A model generated the notes under the pieces. It saw nothing but the letters and a program-made list of their open reading frames with translations, was not told the origin of the DNA and searched no databases. The translations under genes and the position numbers were made by a program. From Clostridium beijerinckii (GTDB taxonomy: Bacteria; Bacillota; Clostridia; Clostridiales; Clostridiaceae), in the NCBI RefSeq assembly GCF_018223745.1, contig NZ_CP073653.1, positions 2,012,001 through 2,076,000 of the forward strand: 64,000 nt of DNA. The letters run 5' to 3'. Below are positions 1 through 8,607 of the stretch, one piece after another. Numbering within the stretch: the stretch's first letter is position 1; each line of letters starts with the position of its first letter.

Positions 1-1
1 G

Positions 2-919
2 GTTAATGATGACTTGAAACTTTATCCAGATCCAACATGTAGTGAGTTAATAAGTGAAATAGCTAATTATTATAAGTTAGATGAGAATGAAATATTTATA
101 GGAAATGGTTCGGATGAGATTTTGGCATTTTCGTTTATGACTTTCTTTTCAAAGAACAAAAAAATATTATTTCCAGATATAAGTTATACTTTCTATAAGG
201 TTTATGCTGAACTTTTTGATTTAAATTATGAATTAGTAAAATTAGACGATAATTTTGATATACCATTGGAAGAGCTAAAAAAGACAAATGGTGGAGTAAT
301 AATACCAAATCCTAATGCTCCAACAGGAAAATATATAAATACAGAAAGCTTAAAAAGTTTAATTGAAGCTAATAAAGATAGAGTAGTAATTATTGATGAA
401 GCTTATATAGATTTTGGTGGCCAGTCAATGGTTAAATATATACATGAATATGATAATCTTTTAGTAATTCAAACATTATCAAAATCACGTTCATTAGCAG
501 GATTAAGAGTTGGATTTGCGCTAGGTCATAAAGATTTAATAGAGGGATTAAACAGAATTAAAAATAGCATAAATTCTTATACTATAGATAGAGTGGCTTT
601 AGCTGGGGCTAAAGCAGCTATTCAAGATAGTAAATATTTTGAGGAAATAACTAAGAAAATAGTAAAAACAAGAGAAAAAGTGGTCAAGGAATTAGAAAAA
701 TTAGATTTTAGAGTTTTAAAGTCAAAATCAAATTTTGTTTTTGCTAGTCATAACAGTGCTTCTGGGAAGTTTATTTATGAGAATTTGAAATGTCAAGGAA
801 TACTAGTAAGATATTTTGATAAAGAAAGAATAGATAATTTTTTGAGAATAACAATAGGAACCGATGAAGAAATGGATATTTTAATTGGAAAATTAAGATT
901 TATTTTGAGTAATAATTAA
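2..919 (+). CDS. hisC: Histidinol-phosphate aminotransferase, 5'-truncated by the window edge
   Basis: PLP-dependent class I/II aminotransferase that converts imidazole-acetol phosphate and glutamate to histidinol phosphate in histidine synthesis. About 305 residues are present; the family usually has about 350, so some 50 N-terminal residues lie upstream. The frame is already open at base 2, and the TTG at base 14 is an internal Leu codon, not a start. Visible signatures in order are the YPDP substrate region, GNGSDE, NPNAPTG, DEAYIDF (the Asp/Tyr that hold PLP) and LSKSRSLAGLRVG, whose Lys (codon 482-484) forms the Schiff base. No other his gene is visible downstream. An alternative would be another HisC-like aminotransferase such as CobD, but the motifs fit HisC best. 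Confidence 0.93.
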   Translation, partial: VNDDLKLYPDPTCSELISEIANYYKLDENEIFIGNGSDEILAFSFMTFFSKNKKILFPDISYTFYKVYAELFDLNYELVKLDDNFDIPLEELKKTNGGVIIPNPNAPTGKYINTESLKSLIEANKDRVVIIDEAYIDFGGQSMVKYIHEYDNLLVIQTLSKSRSLAGLRVGFALGHKDLIEGLNRIKNSINSYTIDRVALAGAKAAIQDSKYFEEITKKIVKTREKVVKELEKLDFRVLKSKSNFVFASHNSASGKFIYENLKCQGILVRYFDKERIDNFLRITIGTDEEMDILIGKLRFILSNN

Positions 920-950
920 AAAGAATTATGATAAAAGTATAGCAAAGTTG

Positions 951-1005
951 GATGCAATGCGCTAAATAGGATTACTTTTGGAAATCCTATTTAGTGAATT
1001 GTATC
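951..1005 (+). terminator. Long stem-loop downstream of hisC
   Basis: About 23 paired positions (951-973 with 983-1005, one mismatch and some G-U pairs) around a 9-nt loop, followed by TAATTTTACTT. It fits an intrinsic terminator for hisC, although the U-tract is interrupted. Confidence 0.6.
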
Positions 1006-1148
1006 TAATTTTACTTATTAGAGAATGTTATTAGTCATATAGAGTAAGAGTTAAGGATATTGATATAATGAAATTTTTGTCTGAATTTATGATTAGGCAT
1101 TTTTGAAATTAACAAAGAGATTTTAATTTTTGAAGGAAGGTTGATTTT

Positions 1149-2186
1149 ATGGAATTATGTGTTAATAAAGAATACGTTTTAGATGTTGCAAAGGAGATAT
1201 TAGAATTTGATAGTCCAACTGGCTTCTGCTTTGAGATAATTGATAAAATAAGAGATATAGTTAAAGAACTAGGATATAGTTTTGAAACTACCAATAAAGG
1301 TTGTGGAATAATAACTATAAAGGGTAAATCGGATGAAAAAATATTAGGATTATCTGCGCACGTAGATACGTTAGGAGCCATGGTTAGATCAATAACTTCA
1401 GATGGAAAAATAAAGTTTACCTTACTTGGAGGACCAATTGTTCCGACTTTAGACAGCGAATATTGTACAATACGAACAAGGGAAGGAAAGAAATATACAG
1501 GAACATTCTTAAGCACAAGTCCTGCAGCCCATGTTTTTGAGGATAGCTCAAGTAAAACAAGAGATCCAAAAAATATGGAAATAAGAATTGATGAAGAGGT
1601 TCATTCAAAAAGTGATGTTCAAAAGTTGGGTATTTGTGTAGGAGATTTTATATTTATTGATCCTAAAACAACAATTACTGAGAGTGGGTTTATAAAGTCA
1701 AGATTTATTGATGATAAAGGTAGTGTTTCTTGTTTAATGGGTTTATTGGAATTATTTAATAGAGAAAAAATAGTTCCTAAATATACTACCAAGATATTAA
1801 TTTCAACTTATGAAGAAGTTGGACATGGAGCATCATATATACCAAGCGATATAGTTGAGATGATAGCAGTAGATATGGGATGTATTGGCGATGATTTAAC
1901 TTGCAGTGAATATGATGTATCAATATGCGCCAAAGATTCAGGAGGACCATATGATTATAATATGGTAACAAAACTAATTAATCTTGCAAAGGATAATGAG
2001 CTTAAATATGCTGTAGATATTTATCCAATGTACGGCTCAGACGTAGGGGCTGCTTTAAGAGGTGGAAATGATATACGCGGAGCGTTGATAGGACCAGGCG
2101 TCCACGCATCTCATGGCATGGAAAGGACTCATTATAGTGCTTTTGAAAATACTATTAAATTATTATATTCTTACTTAACTAATTAA
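1149..2186 (+). CDS. M42 family metallopeptidase (glutamyl/deblocking aminopeptidase type)
   Basis: Cytoplasmic di-zinc aminopeptidase of the M42 family, which trims peptides and forms large tetrahedral assemblies in relatives. It has 345 residues, the normal family length. Visible are SAHVDTLG with the first metal His (residue 71) and Asp73, FIDDKGSV with the bridging Asp, STYEEVGHGAS with the catalytic Glu pair, AVDMGC with another metal Asp, and the C-terminal HASHGMERTH metal His region. GAAGGAAGG lies just upstream of the ATG. It stands alone between a hairpin and a small gene. Substrate preference (Glu, Leu or broad) cannot be read from sequence. Confidence 0.92.
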   Translation: MELCVNKEYVLDVAKEILEFDSPTGFCFEIIDKIRDIVKELGYSFETTNKGCGIITIKGKSDEKILGLSAHVDTLGAMVRSITSDGKIKFTLLGGPIVPTLDSEYCTIRTREGKKYTGTFLSTSPAAHVFEDSSSKTRDPKNMEIRIDEEVHSKSDVQKLGICVGDFIFIDPKTTITESGFIKSRFIDDKGSVSCLMGLLELFNREKIVPKYTTKILISTYEEVGHGASYIPSDIVEMIAVDMGCIGDDLTCSEYDVSICAKDSGGPYDYNMVTKLINLAKDNELKYAVDIYPMYGSDVGAALRGGNDIRGALIGPGVHASHGMERTHYSAFENTIKLLYSYLTN

Positions 2187-2298
2187 AAAATAATCATAAT
2201 CTATTAGTAGGATTGCAAAATTAAATGTATGTTATATAAAGTAGCTTTTGAGATAAAAGATAAGTGATATAGATACATTTAAGAAACGATTTTAGTAA

Positions 2299-2325
2299 CT
2301 TTTGCATAATTCTATTATGCAAAAG
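2299..2325 (+). promoter_or_regulatory. Perfect 12-bp hairpin abutting the ribosome site of the next small gene
   Basis: CTTTTGCATAAT (2299-2310), loop TCT, ATTATGCAAAAG (2314-2325) form a perfect inverted repeat. Its last G is the first G of the GGAGGGG ribosome-binding run (2325-2331). It is not followed by a U-tract, so it is not a terminator. It could be a DNA operator or an RNA element that controls access to the ribosome site. Confidence 0.6.
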
Positions 2326-2331
2326 GAGGGG

Positions 2332-2520
2332 ATGGATTATGGATATAGAGAATTTAAAAATGCAAGCGAGTTTTTTAAAAAGAAAATAGAAGAATTTAAT
2401 GAGATATTAAGTGGAATTAGTTCATTTAGATATATTTATACAGCATGCGAAAAAGATAAGATTAGTGATGAAGGTATAGTTGAATTCGATACGTTTGAGG
2501 AATTGTTTAGATCATTATAG
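2332..2520 (+). CDS. Small hypothetical protein (about 62 aa) with uncertain start and a possible frameshift
   Basis: I do not recognise a family. The product is small, charged and probably helical at the N terminus (FKKKIEEFNEIL), with an acidic C terminus ending FDTFEELFRSL. The start is unclear. The ATG at 2332 is in frame but only 2 nt from the GGAGG core. A second ATG at 2339 has ideal 9-nt spacing but lies in another frame, encodes MDIENLKMQASFLKRK and stops at 2387. The two frames meet at T TTT TTA (2371-2377), positioned as a classic -1 slip site for the 2339 frame. Either the gene uses -1 frameshifting, or it carries an indel in the homopolymer, or the 2332 start is real. A TTG at 2302 lies inside the upstream hairpin and is not a credible start. 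Confidence 0.55.
   Translation: MDYGYREFKNASEFFKKKIEEFNEILSGISSFRYIYTACEKDKISDEGIVEFDTFEELFRSL
2371..2377 (+). other. Candidate -1 slippery heptamer T TTT TTA
   Basis: In the frame that begins at the well-spaced ATG 2339, the codons are AGT TTT TTA, so the heptamer is in register for a -1 slip. After the slip, reading continues as AAA AAG AAA ATA into the long frame ending at 2520. Five A residues follow directly. No strong downstream stimulatory stem is apparent by eye. Confidence 0.35.
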
Positions 2521-2573
2521 CAAATTCTAAAGCGATGTAAAGTTTATGTATTTTATTAATTTGGAGGTATATT

Positions 2574-3230
2574 ATGAAAGCATTTATATTTGATATGGAT
2601 GGAGTAATTATTGATAGTGAACCAATTCATTTTGAGGTGGATATGCAAACAATAAGAGAATTAGGTTGTGATATTTCAGAAAAAGAATTGGAAAAATACG
2701 TAGGATCAACAAATGAATATATGTATACGGATATAAAGGAAAATTACAATATAAAAAAATCACTGGAAGAAATAATAGACTATAAAGTAGAATTGACTAA
2801 AATGAAGATTATTGAATCTCATTTAGAGCCAATAGATGGAATCAAAGAATTGTTAATAGAATTAAAGAATAGAAATATTCCTGCTGCAATAGCATCATCA
2901 TCACCTAAAGATTTAATTGATATAGTTGTATCAAAGTTTAAATTACAAGAATACTTTAAATATATTATAAGCGGAGAAGAAGTTAAAAGAGGGAAACCAT
3001 CACCAGATATTTATATTGAAACATCAAAAAAATTGGGAATATCGCCAAAAGAATGTGTCGTTATTGAAGATTCTAGGAATGGAGTATTTGCTGCAAAAGA
3101 TGCTAAAATGAATTGTATAGGATTTAAAAATATTAACTCTGGAAATCAAGATTTATCTAAAGCAGATATGATTGTTAACTCAATTCGAGATATAGATTTA
3201 AGTAATATTCTAGAAAATCATATAATTTAA
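2574..3230 (+). CDS. HAD-superfamily hydrolase, beta-phosphoglucomutase-like
   Basis: Haloacid-dehalogenase phosphatase or mutase of 218 residues. Motif I is FDMDGVIIDSE near the N terminus with the nucleophile Asp and acid/base Asp. An alpha-helical cap follows, then motif II in IASSS, motif III Lys in GKPSPDIY, and motif IV VIEDSRNG. The layout matches the PgmB/YcjU/GPP-like subfamily, which acts on sugar phosphates. GGAGG lies 8 nt before the ATG. No sugar phosphorylase is adjacent, so a general sugar-phosphate phosphatase is as likely as a true beta-phosphoglucomutase. Confidence 0.85.
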   Translation: MKAFIFDMDGVIIDSEPIHFEVDMQTIRELGCDISEKELEKYVGSTNEYMYTDIKENYNIKKSLEEIIDYKVELTKMKIIESHLEPIDGIKELLIELKNRNIPAAIASSSPKDLIDIVVSKFKLQEYFKYIISGEEVKRGKPSPDIYIETSKKLGISPKECVVIEDSRNGVFAAKDAKMNCIGFKNINSGNQDLSKADMIVNSIRDIDLSNILENHII

Positions 3231-3300
3231 AAGTATATAGAATAAGTGAGAAAAAAGCAGATACTATTAAATTTCCTAAAATTGATTTTTTTAAAATTAT

Positions 3301-3329
3301 TTGAGATTATACGTCTAAAATGGTATAAT
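3301..3329 (+). promoter_or_regulatory. SigA-type promoter of the secreted LRR protein
   Basis: TTGAGA (3301-3306), a 17-bp spacer, then TATAAT (3324-3329). AAGGGAG follows just before the ATG at 3361. Confidence 0.75.
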
Positions 3330-3360
3330 TTATATGAAAAAAATCAAGGGAGACGATTAG

Positions 3361-4836
3361 ATGCGACGCAATAGAGTAAAAAAAATAGCAATATTAGCAG
3401 TATTTTTATGTATTAATAGTATTCCAGTAATAACTTATGCAAAAGACGCAAGGATTAGTGGGGAAGTTGTAGAAAAGAGTGGTGTTGAAATTAATGACAA
3501 CTGGCTTACAGAAGAAGTGGCCAAGCAGTTAAGTAAAAAAGTGGACAACTTAACAGAAGCAGATTTTTTGAATATCAAAAAAATTGATTTAAGCCATAAA
3601 AGAGTTGGTAATAATATACCGGAAGAAATAAAGATGTTAAAGAATCTAGAGTATCTAAACTTAAATTCTTGCTATATATATGAAGATATTCCTGATTATT
3701 TGGGAGATTTACCTAGATTAACTTATTTAGATTTAGGAAATAATCAATTAAAGAGATTACCTAAAAATATAACTCAAAAAATAGTAAATGGTACTTATAC
3801 TTATTGCGATGTTGAAGGAAATAAGTTTAGGTTAGATAAGGGGTGGTATTTTTTAAAGGGTAAATGGTGCTATCTGGATAGAAATGGAAATAGGCTTAAA
3901 GGAACTGAAACTATCGATGGTAAGGAATATCAGTTCAATGACGATGGTAATGTAAAAGATGGTTGGGAAAGCGATAAGGATAAGAATTGGTACTATTATG
4001 ATAGAATAAATGGAGCAATAAAAAATGATTGGAAGCAGATATCTGGAAATTGGTATTACTTTGATAAAGATGGAAAAATGGAAAAAGGATTGCAAACAAT
4101 AAAGGGTGCTAAATACTTTTTCAATGATAATGGAGCAATGGCAACTGGATGGGTAAAGATAGACAATAGCTATTATTATTTTTCAGGATCAGGAGCAATG
4201 CAATATGGATGGTTAACTTTAAATGATAAGATATACTATCTGGATGGTACGTCAGGTATAATGGCATCAGGGGATACGGTTATAAACGGTAAAAAATATA
4301 GATTTTCTAGTGATGGTTCATTAATTAAAAATGTGTGGATAGATAATTATACATATGTTAATCCTAGCGGTGAAACAGTGAATACTTCCTCTAATTATTC
4401 GCATTCAGGTACAAACTATCAGCTATTTAAATATATGACTAATGTAAATAATCAATTAAGTGTAGATAGTACTGCTGTTGCATTGCATGACGGAATTACT
4501 AGTAATAACTGCGTATATTTTACATCTGAAGCGTTAAGAAGAATAGGTGTTAATATACCAACTTCAACAGCAAATACATATCAGTTAGAGAACATATTAA
4601 AGAATATGGGATTTGTCTATAGTTATGATTTCTCTCAGATTAAACCAGGAGATATTGTATTTACAAATAATTATACTCATGTTTATATTTTTATGGGTTG
4701 GGATAAAGATGGATATGCTTATATTGTAGATAACCAAAGGACAAGCTTTGGAAATTCGGTATTACATAAAAGGCTTATTCTTCAAGATACTGCGACAACA
4801 GATAGAGCTACTCATTTCTTCTATTATCCATATTAA
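3361..4836 (+). CDS. Secreted protein: LRR + cell-wall-binding repeats + C-terminal CHAP/NlpC-like domain
   Basis: 491 residues. A signal peptide occupies about residues 1-27 (basic MRRNRVKK, hydrophobic stretch, cleavage near TYA-KD). Leucine-rich repeats follow at about 65-145 (for example YLNLNSCYI, YLDLGNNQL). About 160-345 hold Trp/Tyr-rich choline-binding-like repeats such as GNWYYFDKDGKMEKG. The C-terminal 140 residues resemble a CHAP/NlpC-type cysteine peptidase or amidase, with candidate Cys384 (NNCVYFTSEAL), His440 (YTHVYIF) and an Asp-Asn pair near 457. It is probably anchored to cell-wall polymer and may cut peptidoglycan. It has its own promoter and a strong terminator, so it is monocistronic. 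The catalytic assignment is inferred from spacing only. Confidence 0.82.
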   Translation: MRRNRVKKIAILAVFLCINSIPVITYAKDARISGEVVEKSGVEINDNWLTEEVAKQLSKKVDNLTEADFLNIKKIDLSHKRVGNNIPEEIKMLKNLEYLNLNSCYIYEDIPDYLGDLPRLTYLDLGNNQLKRLPKNITQKIVNGTYTYCDVEGNKFRLDKGWYFLKGKWCYLDRNGNRLKGTETIDGKEYQFNDDGNVKDGWESDKDKNWYYYDRINGAIKNDWKQISGNWYYFDKDGKMEKGLQTIKGAKYFFNDNGAMATGWVKIDNSYYYFSGSGAMQYGWLTLNDKIYYLDGTSGIMASGDTVINGKKYRFSSDGSLIKNVWIDNYTYVNPSGETVNTSSNYSHSGTNYQLFKYMTNVNNQLSVDSTAVALHDGITSNNCVYFTSEALRRIGVNIPTSTANTYQLENILKNMGFVYSYDFSQIKPGDIVFTNNYTHVYIFMGWDKDGYAYIVDNQRTSFGNSVLHKRLILQDTATTDRATHFFYYPY

Positions 4837-4988
4837 TTCTGTTGTTAATATGAATAGAAATATATGTGAATTTTTCTTGGATTTTTATAAATGCTAGATA
4901 AATTTATAGCTATAAGTTAAAGTATATATCTAAATAAAATAGTAGCATAACATATTTAATTATTTCATTTAGCTTAGGCTATAACGAG

Positions 4989-5033
4989 GGTCCTTATAAT
5001 TAATAACTTTTTATTAATTATAAGGACCTTTTT
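4989..5033 (+). terminator. Strong intrinsic terminator
   Basis: A perfect 18-bp stem (GGTCCTTATAATTAATAA at 4989-5006 and its complement at 5011-5028) with loop CTTT, followed by a T run. It ends the transcript of the secreted LRR protein. Confidence 0.92.
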
Positions 5034-5138
5034 GTTATGAAAAATTGTAAATAAATTTTATTCATATATATTGAGCAATTATAGTATAAATAAAAATATG
5101 AATATAATGTATGATTGCAATGGAAGGAGAAAAGTTTG

Positions 5139-6101
5139 ATGAAAGTTCAAGTTGATATATTTTCAGGTTTTTTAGGTGCTGGAAAGACAATGTTAATCAA
5201 AAAGTTATTGTCAGAAAAGGTTTATGATAGCAATACGGTTATTATAGAAAATGAGTTCGGAGAAGTTGGAATAGACGGAGACATATTAAAAGAAAGTAAT
5301 ATTGAAATTAAGGAAATAAATTCTGGATGCATTTGTTGTCAGGTATCTGGAAATTTTGGAGAAGCTGTTTTAGAAGTTATAGGTAAGTATAATCCGAACA
5401 ATATAATAATTGAACCCTCAGGAGTAGCAAAATTAAGTGAGATATTAAATATTCTCCAAGAAAAGAAGTTTCAGCATGAGCTCGAAATTAGAAATATTTT
5501 TACTTTAATTGATATTAGAAATTATGATATGTATTTGAAAAATTTTAAGGAATTTTATGAGAATCAAATAAAAAGAGCAAAAACTATAGTTTTAAGCAGA
5601 AGTCAACTTGTAGATAATAAAAAAATTGATACAACTATAGATTCTATAAGAAAGTTAAATTTGAAAGCTAAAATAATATATAAACCATGGGAGTTGTTAA
5701 AAGGAAGTGATTTTCTTAGTACAAATGTAATAAATGAAAAAAGAAAAATTTTTGCTGCAAATTCTAGTACTAGCTCTAGCGCAAGTAAGCAGATGAGAAG
5801 AGAAGTAAATCATAGTGCAAATGAAATTTTTGAAAGTTATCCTATAGATCTTGAAGAAAATATAAGTATGCTTGAAATTCAAAAAAAATTCGAATTTATT
5901 TCAACTAATGATAAGTTCGGAAGAATAATAAGAGCTAAAGGTGTTTTTAAAGCAAACGATGGAGAATATTATCAATTTGATTATGTACCTAATGAATTTA
6001 AAAGTAGGAAAATTAGATGGTCAAATAAGAAAGTGGTTTCAATAATTGGTAGTGAGTTAAATAAAAGGGAATTAGAACGTCTATTTATTAGGCAAATATA
6101 A
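5139..6101 (+). CDS. COG0523 (CobW/P47K) family GTPase, putative metallochaperone
   Basis: G3E-type GTPase of 320 residues. Walker A is GFLGAGKT near the N terminus, the metal-binding motif is CICCQ (CxCC), and the guanine-specificity region is less clear. A C-terminal CobW_C domain covers about 230-320. The family delivers or senses metals such as Zn, Co or Ni at target proteins. The chosen start is ATG 5139, about 9 nt after AAGGAGA; an upstream in-frame ATG at 5115 has no ribosome site. It is first in a tight four-gene operon with a second COG0523 protein, a permease and a DUF1980 protein, which supports a role in metal handling. The metal itself cannot be read from sequence. Confidence 0.88.
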   Translation: MKVQVDIFSGFLGAGKTMLIKKLLSEKVYDSNTVIIENEFGEVGIDGDILKESNIEIKEINSGCICCQVSGNFGEAVLEVIGKYNPNNIIIEPSGVAKLSEILNILQEKKFQHELEIRNIFTLIDIRNYDMYLKNFKEFYENQIKRAKTIVLSRSQLVDNKKIDTTIDSIRKLNLKAKIIYKPWELLKGSDFLSTNVINEKRKIFAANSSTSSSASKQMRREVNHSANEIFESYPIDLEENISMLEIQKKFEFISTNDKFGRIIRAKGVFKANDGEYYQFDYVPNEFKSRKIRWSNKKVVSIIGSELNKRELERLFIRQI

Positions 6102-6143
6102 GAATTATTAATTATTAAAACTTTGTAGAGAGGTGGTGGAATT

Positions 6144-6812
6144 ATGAAAATACATATTGAGATTGTGACAGGTTTTTTAGGAGCTGGAAAAACGTCATTT
6201 ATAAATTCACTTTTAAAAGAAAGTTTAGTTGATGGAGAAAAAGCACTGGTTTTTCAATTAGAGCAAGGAGAAAAAAATATTGTACATTCTAATAACATAA
6301 GTAATTTTGTAAGAATTCAGGATGCTTTAGATATTAAAGATTTAAAAGAAAAAATGATATACTCAATAAAAAAATATAAACCTAACAGAATAATAATTGA
6401 ATATAATGGAACCTCTGATTTAAAAGAATTATTCGATATATTGAATGAAAGAATTTATAGAGAATGTAGTAAGATTACGACTATATTCTTTGTTGCAGAT
6501 GGTAAGACATTAAAGCAATATATTGACAATATGGGAGGCTTTATAATACCTTTTATACAAAACGCCAATATGATTGTTATTAATAATATAGATTATTGCA
6601 AAAAAGAAATTTTAAATGAAGGTTTTAAAAAAGTTAAGAATATAAATCCTAAAGCATTTATTTTACGAGTTAGTAATAAGTATATTTTGAATTCTACACT
6701 TAGGGAAGCAAGGGTATTGGACAATGGGTGTTTAAAAAAGATAAAAATTAAAATGATAAACCACAAAAAAAGTACTAACATAAAATATGAGGGAAATGAG
6801 GAAAATGTATGA
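6144..6812 (+). CDS. Second, shorter COG0523-like GTPase lacking the CxCC motif
   Basis: 222 residues. It has the same Walker A (GFLGAGKT) as its upstream neighbour. Where that protein has CICCQ this one reads NFVRIQDALD, so the metal-binding cysteines are absent, and the C-terminal CobW_C domain is missing. It looks like a G-domain-only paralogue. GAGGTGGTGG precedes the ATG, and the gene overlaps the permease gene by 4 nt (ATGA), so the two are translationally coupled. It may be an accessory or regulatory partner of the full-length GTPase; this is inference. Confidence 0.82.
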   Translation: MKIHIEIVTGFLGAGKTSFINSLLKESLVDGEKALVFQLEQGEKNIVHSNNISNFVRIQDALDIKDLKEKMIYSIKKYKPNRIIIEYNGTSDLKELFDILNERIYRECSKITTIFFVADGKTLKQYIDNMGGFIIPFIQNANMIVINNIDYCKKEILNEGFKKVKNINPKAFILRVSNKYILNSTLREARVLDNGCLKKIKIKMINHKKSTNIKYEGNEENV

Positions 6813-7807
6813 ATCTTTATAAGAAGAAGGTTAAAGCTTTCTTTATTATAAGTGTAGTAATACTATCAATATATATTTACAATAAATATCCAACCCTTAT
6901 ATATATTGAAGTTATAGGAGATTTTGCAAGTATATTTACAAGTATAATTCTTGAGGCAATGCCATTTATCATAATAGGATCTCTCATATCTGCTATAATT
7001 CAAACATGTATATCAGAAAGGATTATTGCTAAGATAATACCTAAAGCAAATATTTTAGGATATTTAGGAGCTGCTTTGATAGGTCTTATTTTTCCGGTTT
7101 GTGAATGCGCAATTGTTCCTATAACAAGACGGCTTATAAAGAAAGGTGTACCTGTTGGGTTCGGAGTAACATTTATGCTTGCTGTACCTATAATTAACCC
7201 TGTTGTAATAATGTCTACTTACTATGCATTTTACGATAAAAAAATTATGGTGCTTCTTAGAATAGTTGGAGGATTTATAGCTGCAATTCTAATTGGAATG
7301 ATAGTAAATTCGCTTGAAAAAGATAAGAAAGGATTAGTGATAGATTTTATAGATAATGATAGCTATTGTAACTGCGGATGTAATTCATATGTGGAAAATC
7401 AAAACAAATTAAGAGGAATAATTGAACATACAAATAGAGAGTTCTTGGATATAATGGGATACTTGATACTTGGGACATTTATATCTAGCGTATTTCAAGT
7501 GGCAGTATCTCATGGAGAAATAAACTTTATTTCTAATAATAAGATTCTAGGAATAGTTGCAATGATGTTGCTTGGATTCTTTTTATCTCTTTGTTCAGAA
7601 GTGGATGCATTCGTAGGAAAAAGTTTTTTAACTAACTATTCACTTAGTGGAGTTACAGCATTTTTGATTTTAGGTCCAATGCTTGATTTGAAAAATCTTA
7701 TTATGATTATTGGAGCCTTTAAAAAAAGTTTTGTACTTAAATTAAGTATAAGTACAATAGTTGTTGTATTTATAATCTCCTTTTTATTCATGATGTGCGG
7801 AATATAA
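6809..7807 (+). CDS. YraQ/UPF0718-family membrane permease
   Basis: 332 residues with about eight membrane segments. Characteristic permease features are FPVCECAIVPITRRL and VTFMLAVPIINPVV in the first half and SEVDAFVGKSFL in the second. The central cytoplasmic loop carries a Cys cluster, YCNCGCNSY, a likely metal-binding patch. In Bacillus and other Firmicutes, permeases of this family (YcgR) are paired with a TIGR03943/DUF1980 protein (YcgQ), as here. The substrate is unproven; a metal or metal-ligand complex is suggested by the COG0523 neighbours and the Cys patch. Confidence 0.85.
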   Translation: MNLYKKKVKAFFIISVVILSIYIYNKYPTLIYIEVIGDFASIFTSIILEAMPFIIIGSLISAIIQTCISERIIAKIIPKANILGYLGAALIGLIFPVCECAIVPITRRLIKKGVPVGFGVTFMLAVPIINPVVIMSTYYAFYDKKIMVLLRIVGGFIAAILIGMIVNSLEKDKKGLVIDFIDNDSYCNCGCNSYVENQNKLRGIIEHTNREFLDIMGYLILGTFISSVFQVAVSHGEINFISNNKILGIVAMMLLGFFLSLCSEVDAFVGKSFLTNYSLSGVTAFLILGPMLDLKNLIMIIGAFKKSFVLKLSISTIVVVFIISFLFMMCGI

Positions 7808-7859
7808 AGATGCACTTTAAATGATAGCAATTTAAATATAAAAAGGAGCTGAAAAATAA

Positions 7860-8603
7860 GTGAAAAGATTTAATTTTGATGAGTTTTTATGGTTTATTGT
7901 TCTTATATTGTTAGATTTCTCTATAATATATTTAATATCTACTGGAAGTATAGGTTTTTATATAGGTAGTAATATGATTAAATATTTTTATATTACTATA
8001 ATAATGATAAGTATAATTACTGTTTTTCAAATAAAAAATATATTTACACCTAAAGGCAGCATGAATATTAAAATAAAATTGTTTCCAATAATACTAGCCT
8101 TAATAATAGGTTTCATATCTATTAATAAGCAGCAAACATTTAAACATTCAGAGCTGAATTTAGAAATTTTAGAAAACAAAACAAGTGTTATTGATAGAAA
8201 GTCATTATATGAACATGAATTTGAGTATAATTTTAATAAGAGCAACATAAGAAACAATGAAGAAACTATAAGAATTGACGAACATAATCCTACAATGCTT
8301 GATGATATACGGATTAATCCAGAAAAATATATAGGGAAAAAGTTAGAAATACATGGATTTGTATGTAAAGAAAATTACTTAAATAAAGATCAAATAATTA
8401 TAGGAAGGATTATAATGACATGCTGTGCTGCTGATTCAAAAATCGTTGGAATAGTTGGAGATTATGATAAATCGTATCAACTAAAAGAAAATGATAAGAT
8501 TAAAGTTATAGGGAAAGTAGGTAGCTCGGTGATTAAAGATGAAAGCAATGTAGAGCATAAAATACCATCTATAAAAATAGAAAAATTAGAGATAGAAAAT
8601 TAA
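7860..8603 (+). CDS. TIGR03943 / DUF1980 family membrane protein (YcgQ-like)
   Basis: 247 residues, start GTG, with AAAAGGAGCT upstream. Three hydrophobic segments cover about 12-35, 40-60 and 70-85. A soluble C-terminal domain contains GKKLEIHGFVCKE, MTCCAADSKIVG and GKVGSSVIKD, typical of DUF1980 with its conserved MTCCAAD cysteines. It is the last gene of the operon, 52 bp after the permease. It probably acts as the extracytoplasmic or accessory subunit of that permease. The Cys pair may bind metal or be redox active. Confidence 0.85.
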   Translation: MKRFNFDEFLWFIVLILLDFSIIYLISTGSIGFYIGSNMIKYFYITIIMISIITVFQIKNIFTPKGSMNIKIKLFPIILALIIGFISINKQQTFKHSELNLEILENKTSVIDRKSLYEHEFEYNFNKSNIRNNEETIRIDEHNPTMLDDIRINPEKYIGKKLEIHGFVCKENYLNKDQIIIGRIIMTCCAADSKIVGIVGDYDKSYQLKENDKIKVIGKVGSSVIKDESNVEHKIPSIKIEKLEIEN

Positions 8604-8607
8604 AGTT

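Noticed and set aside
2..16. TTG at base 14 as the hisC start
   Set aside because: The frame is open upstream, and the following YPDP motif lies well inside HisC proteins. The gene is cut by the window edge.
4989..5033. T-box or attenuator before the COG0523 operon
   Set aside because: It is a simple perfect terminator; no specifier loop or T-box sequence precedes it.
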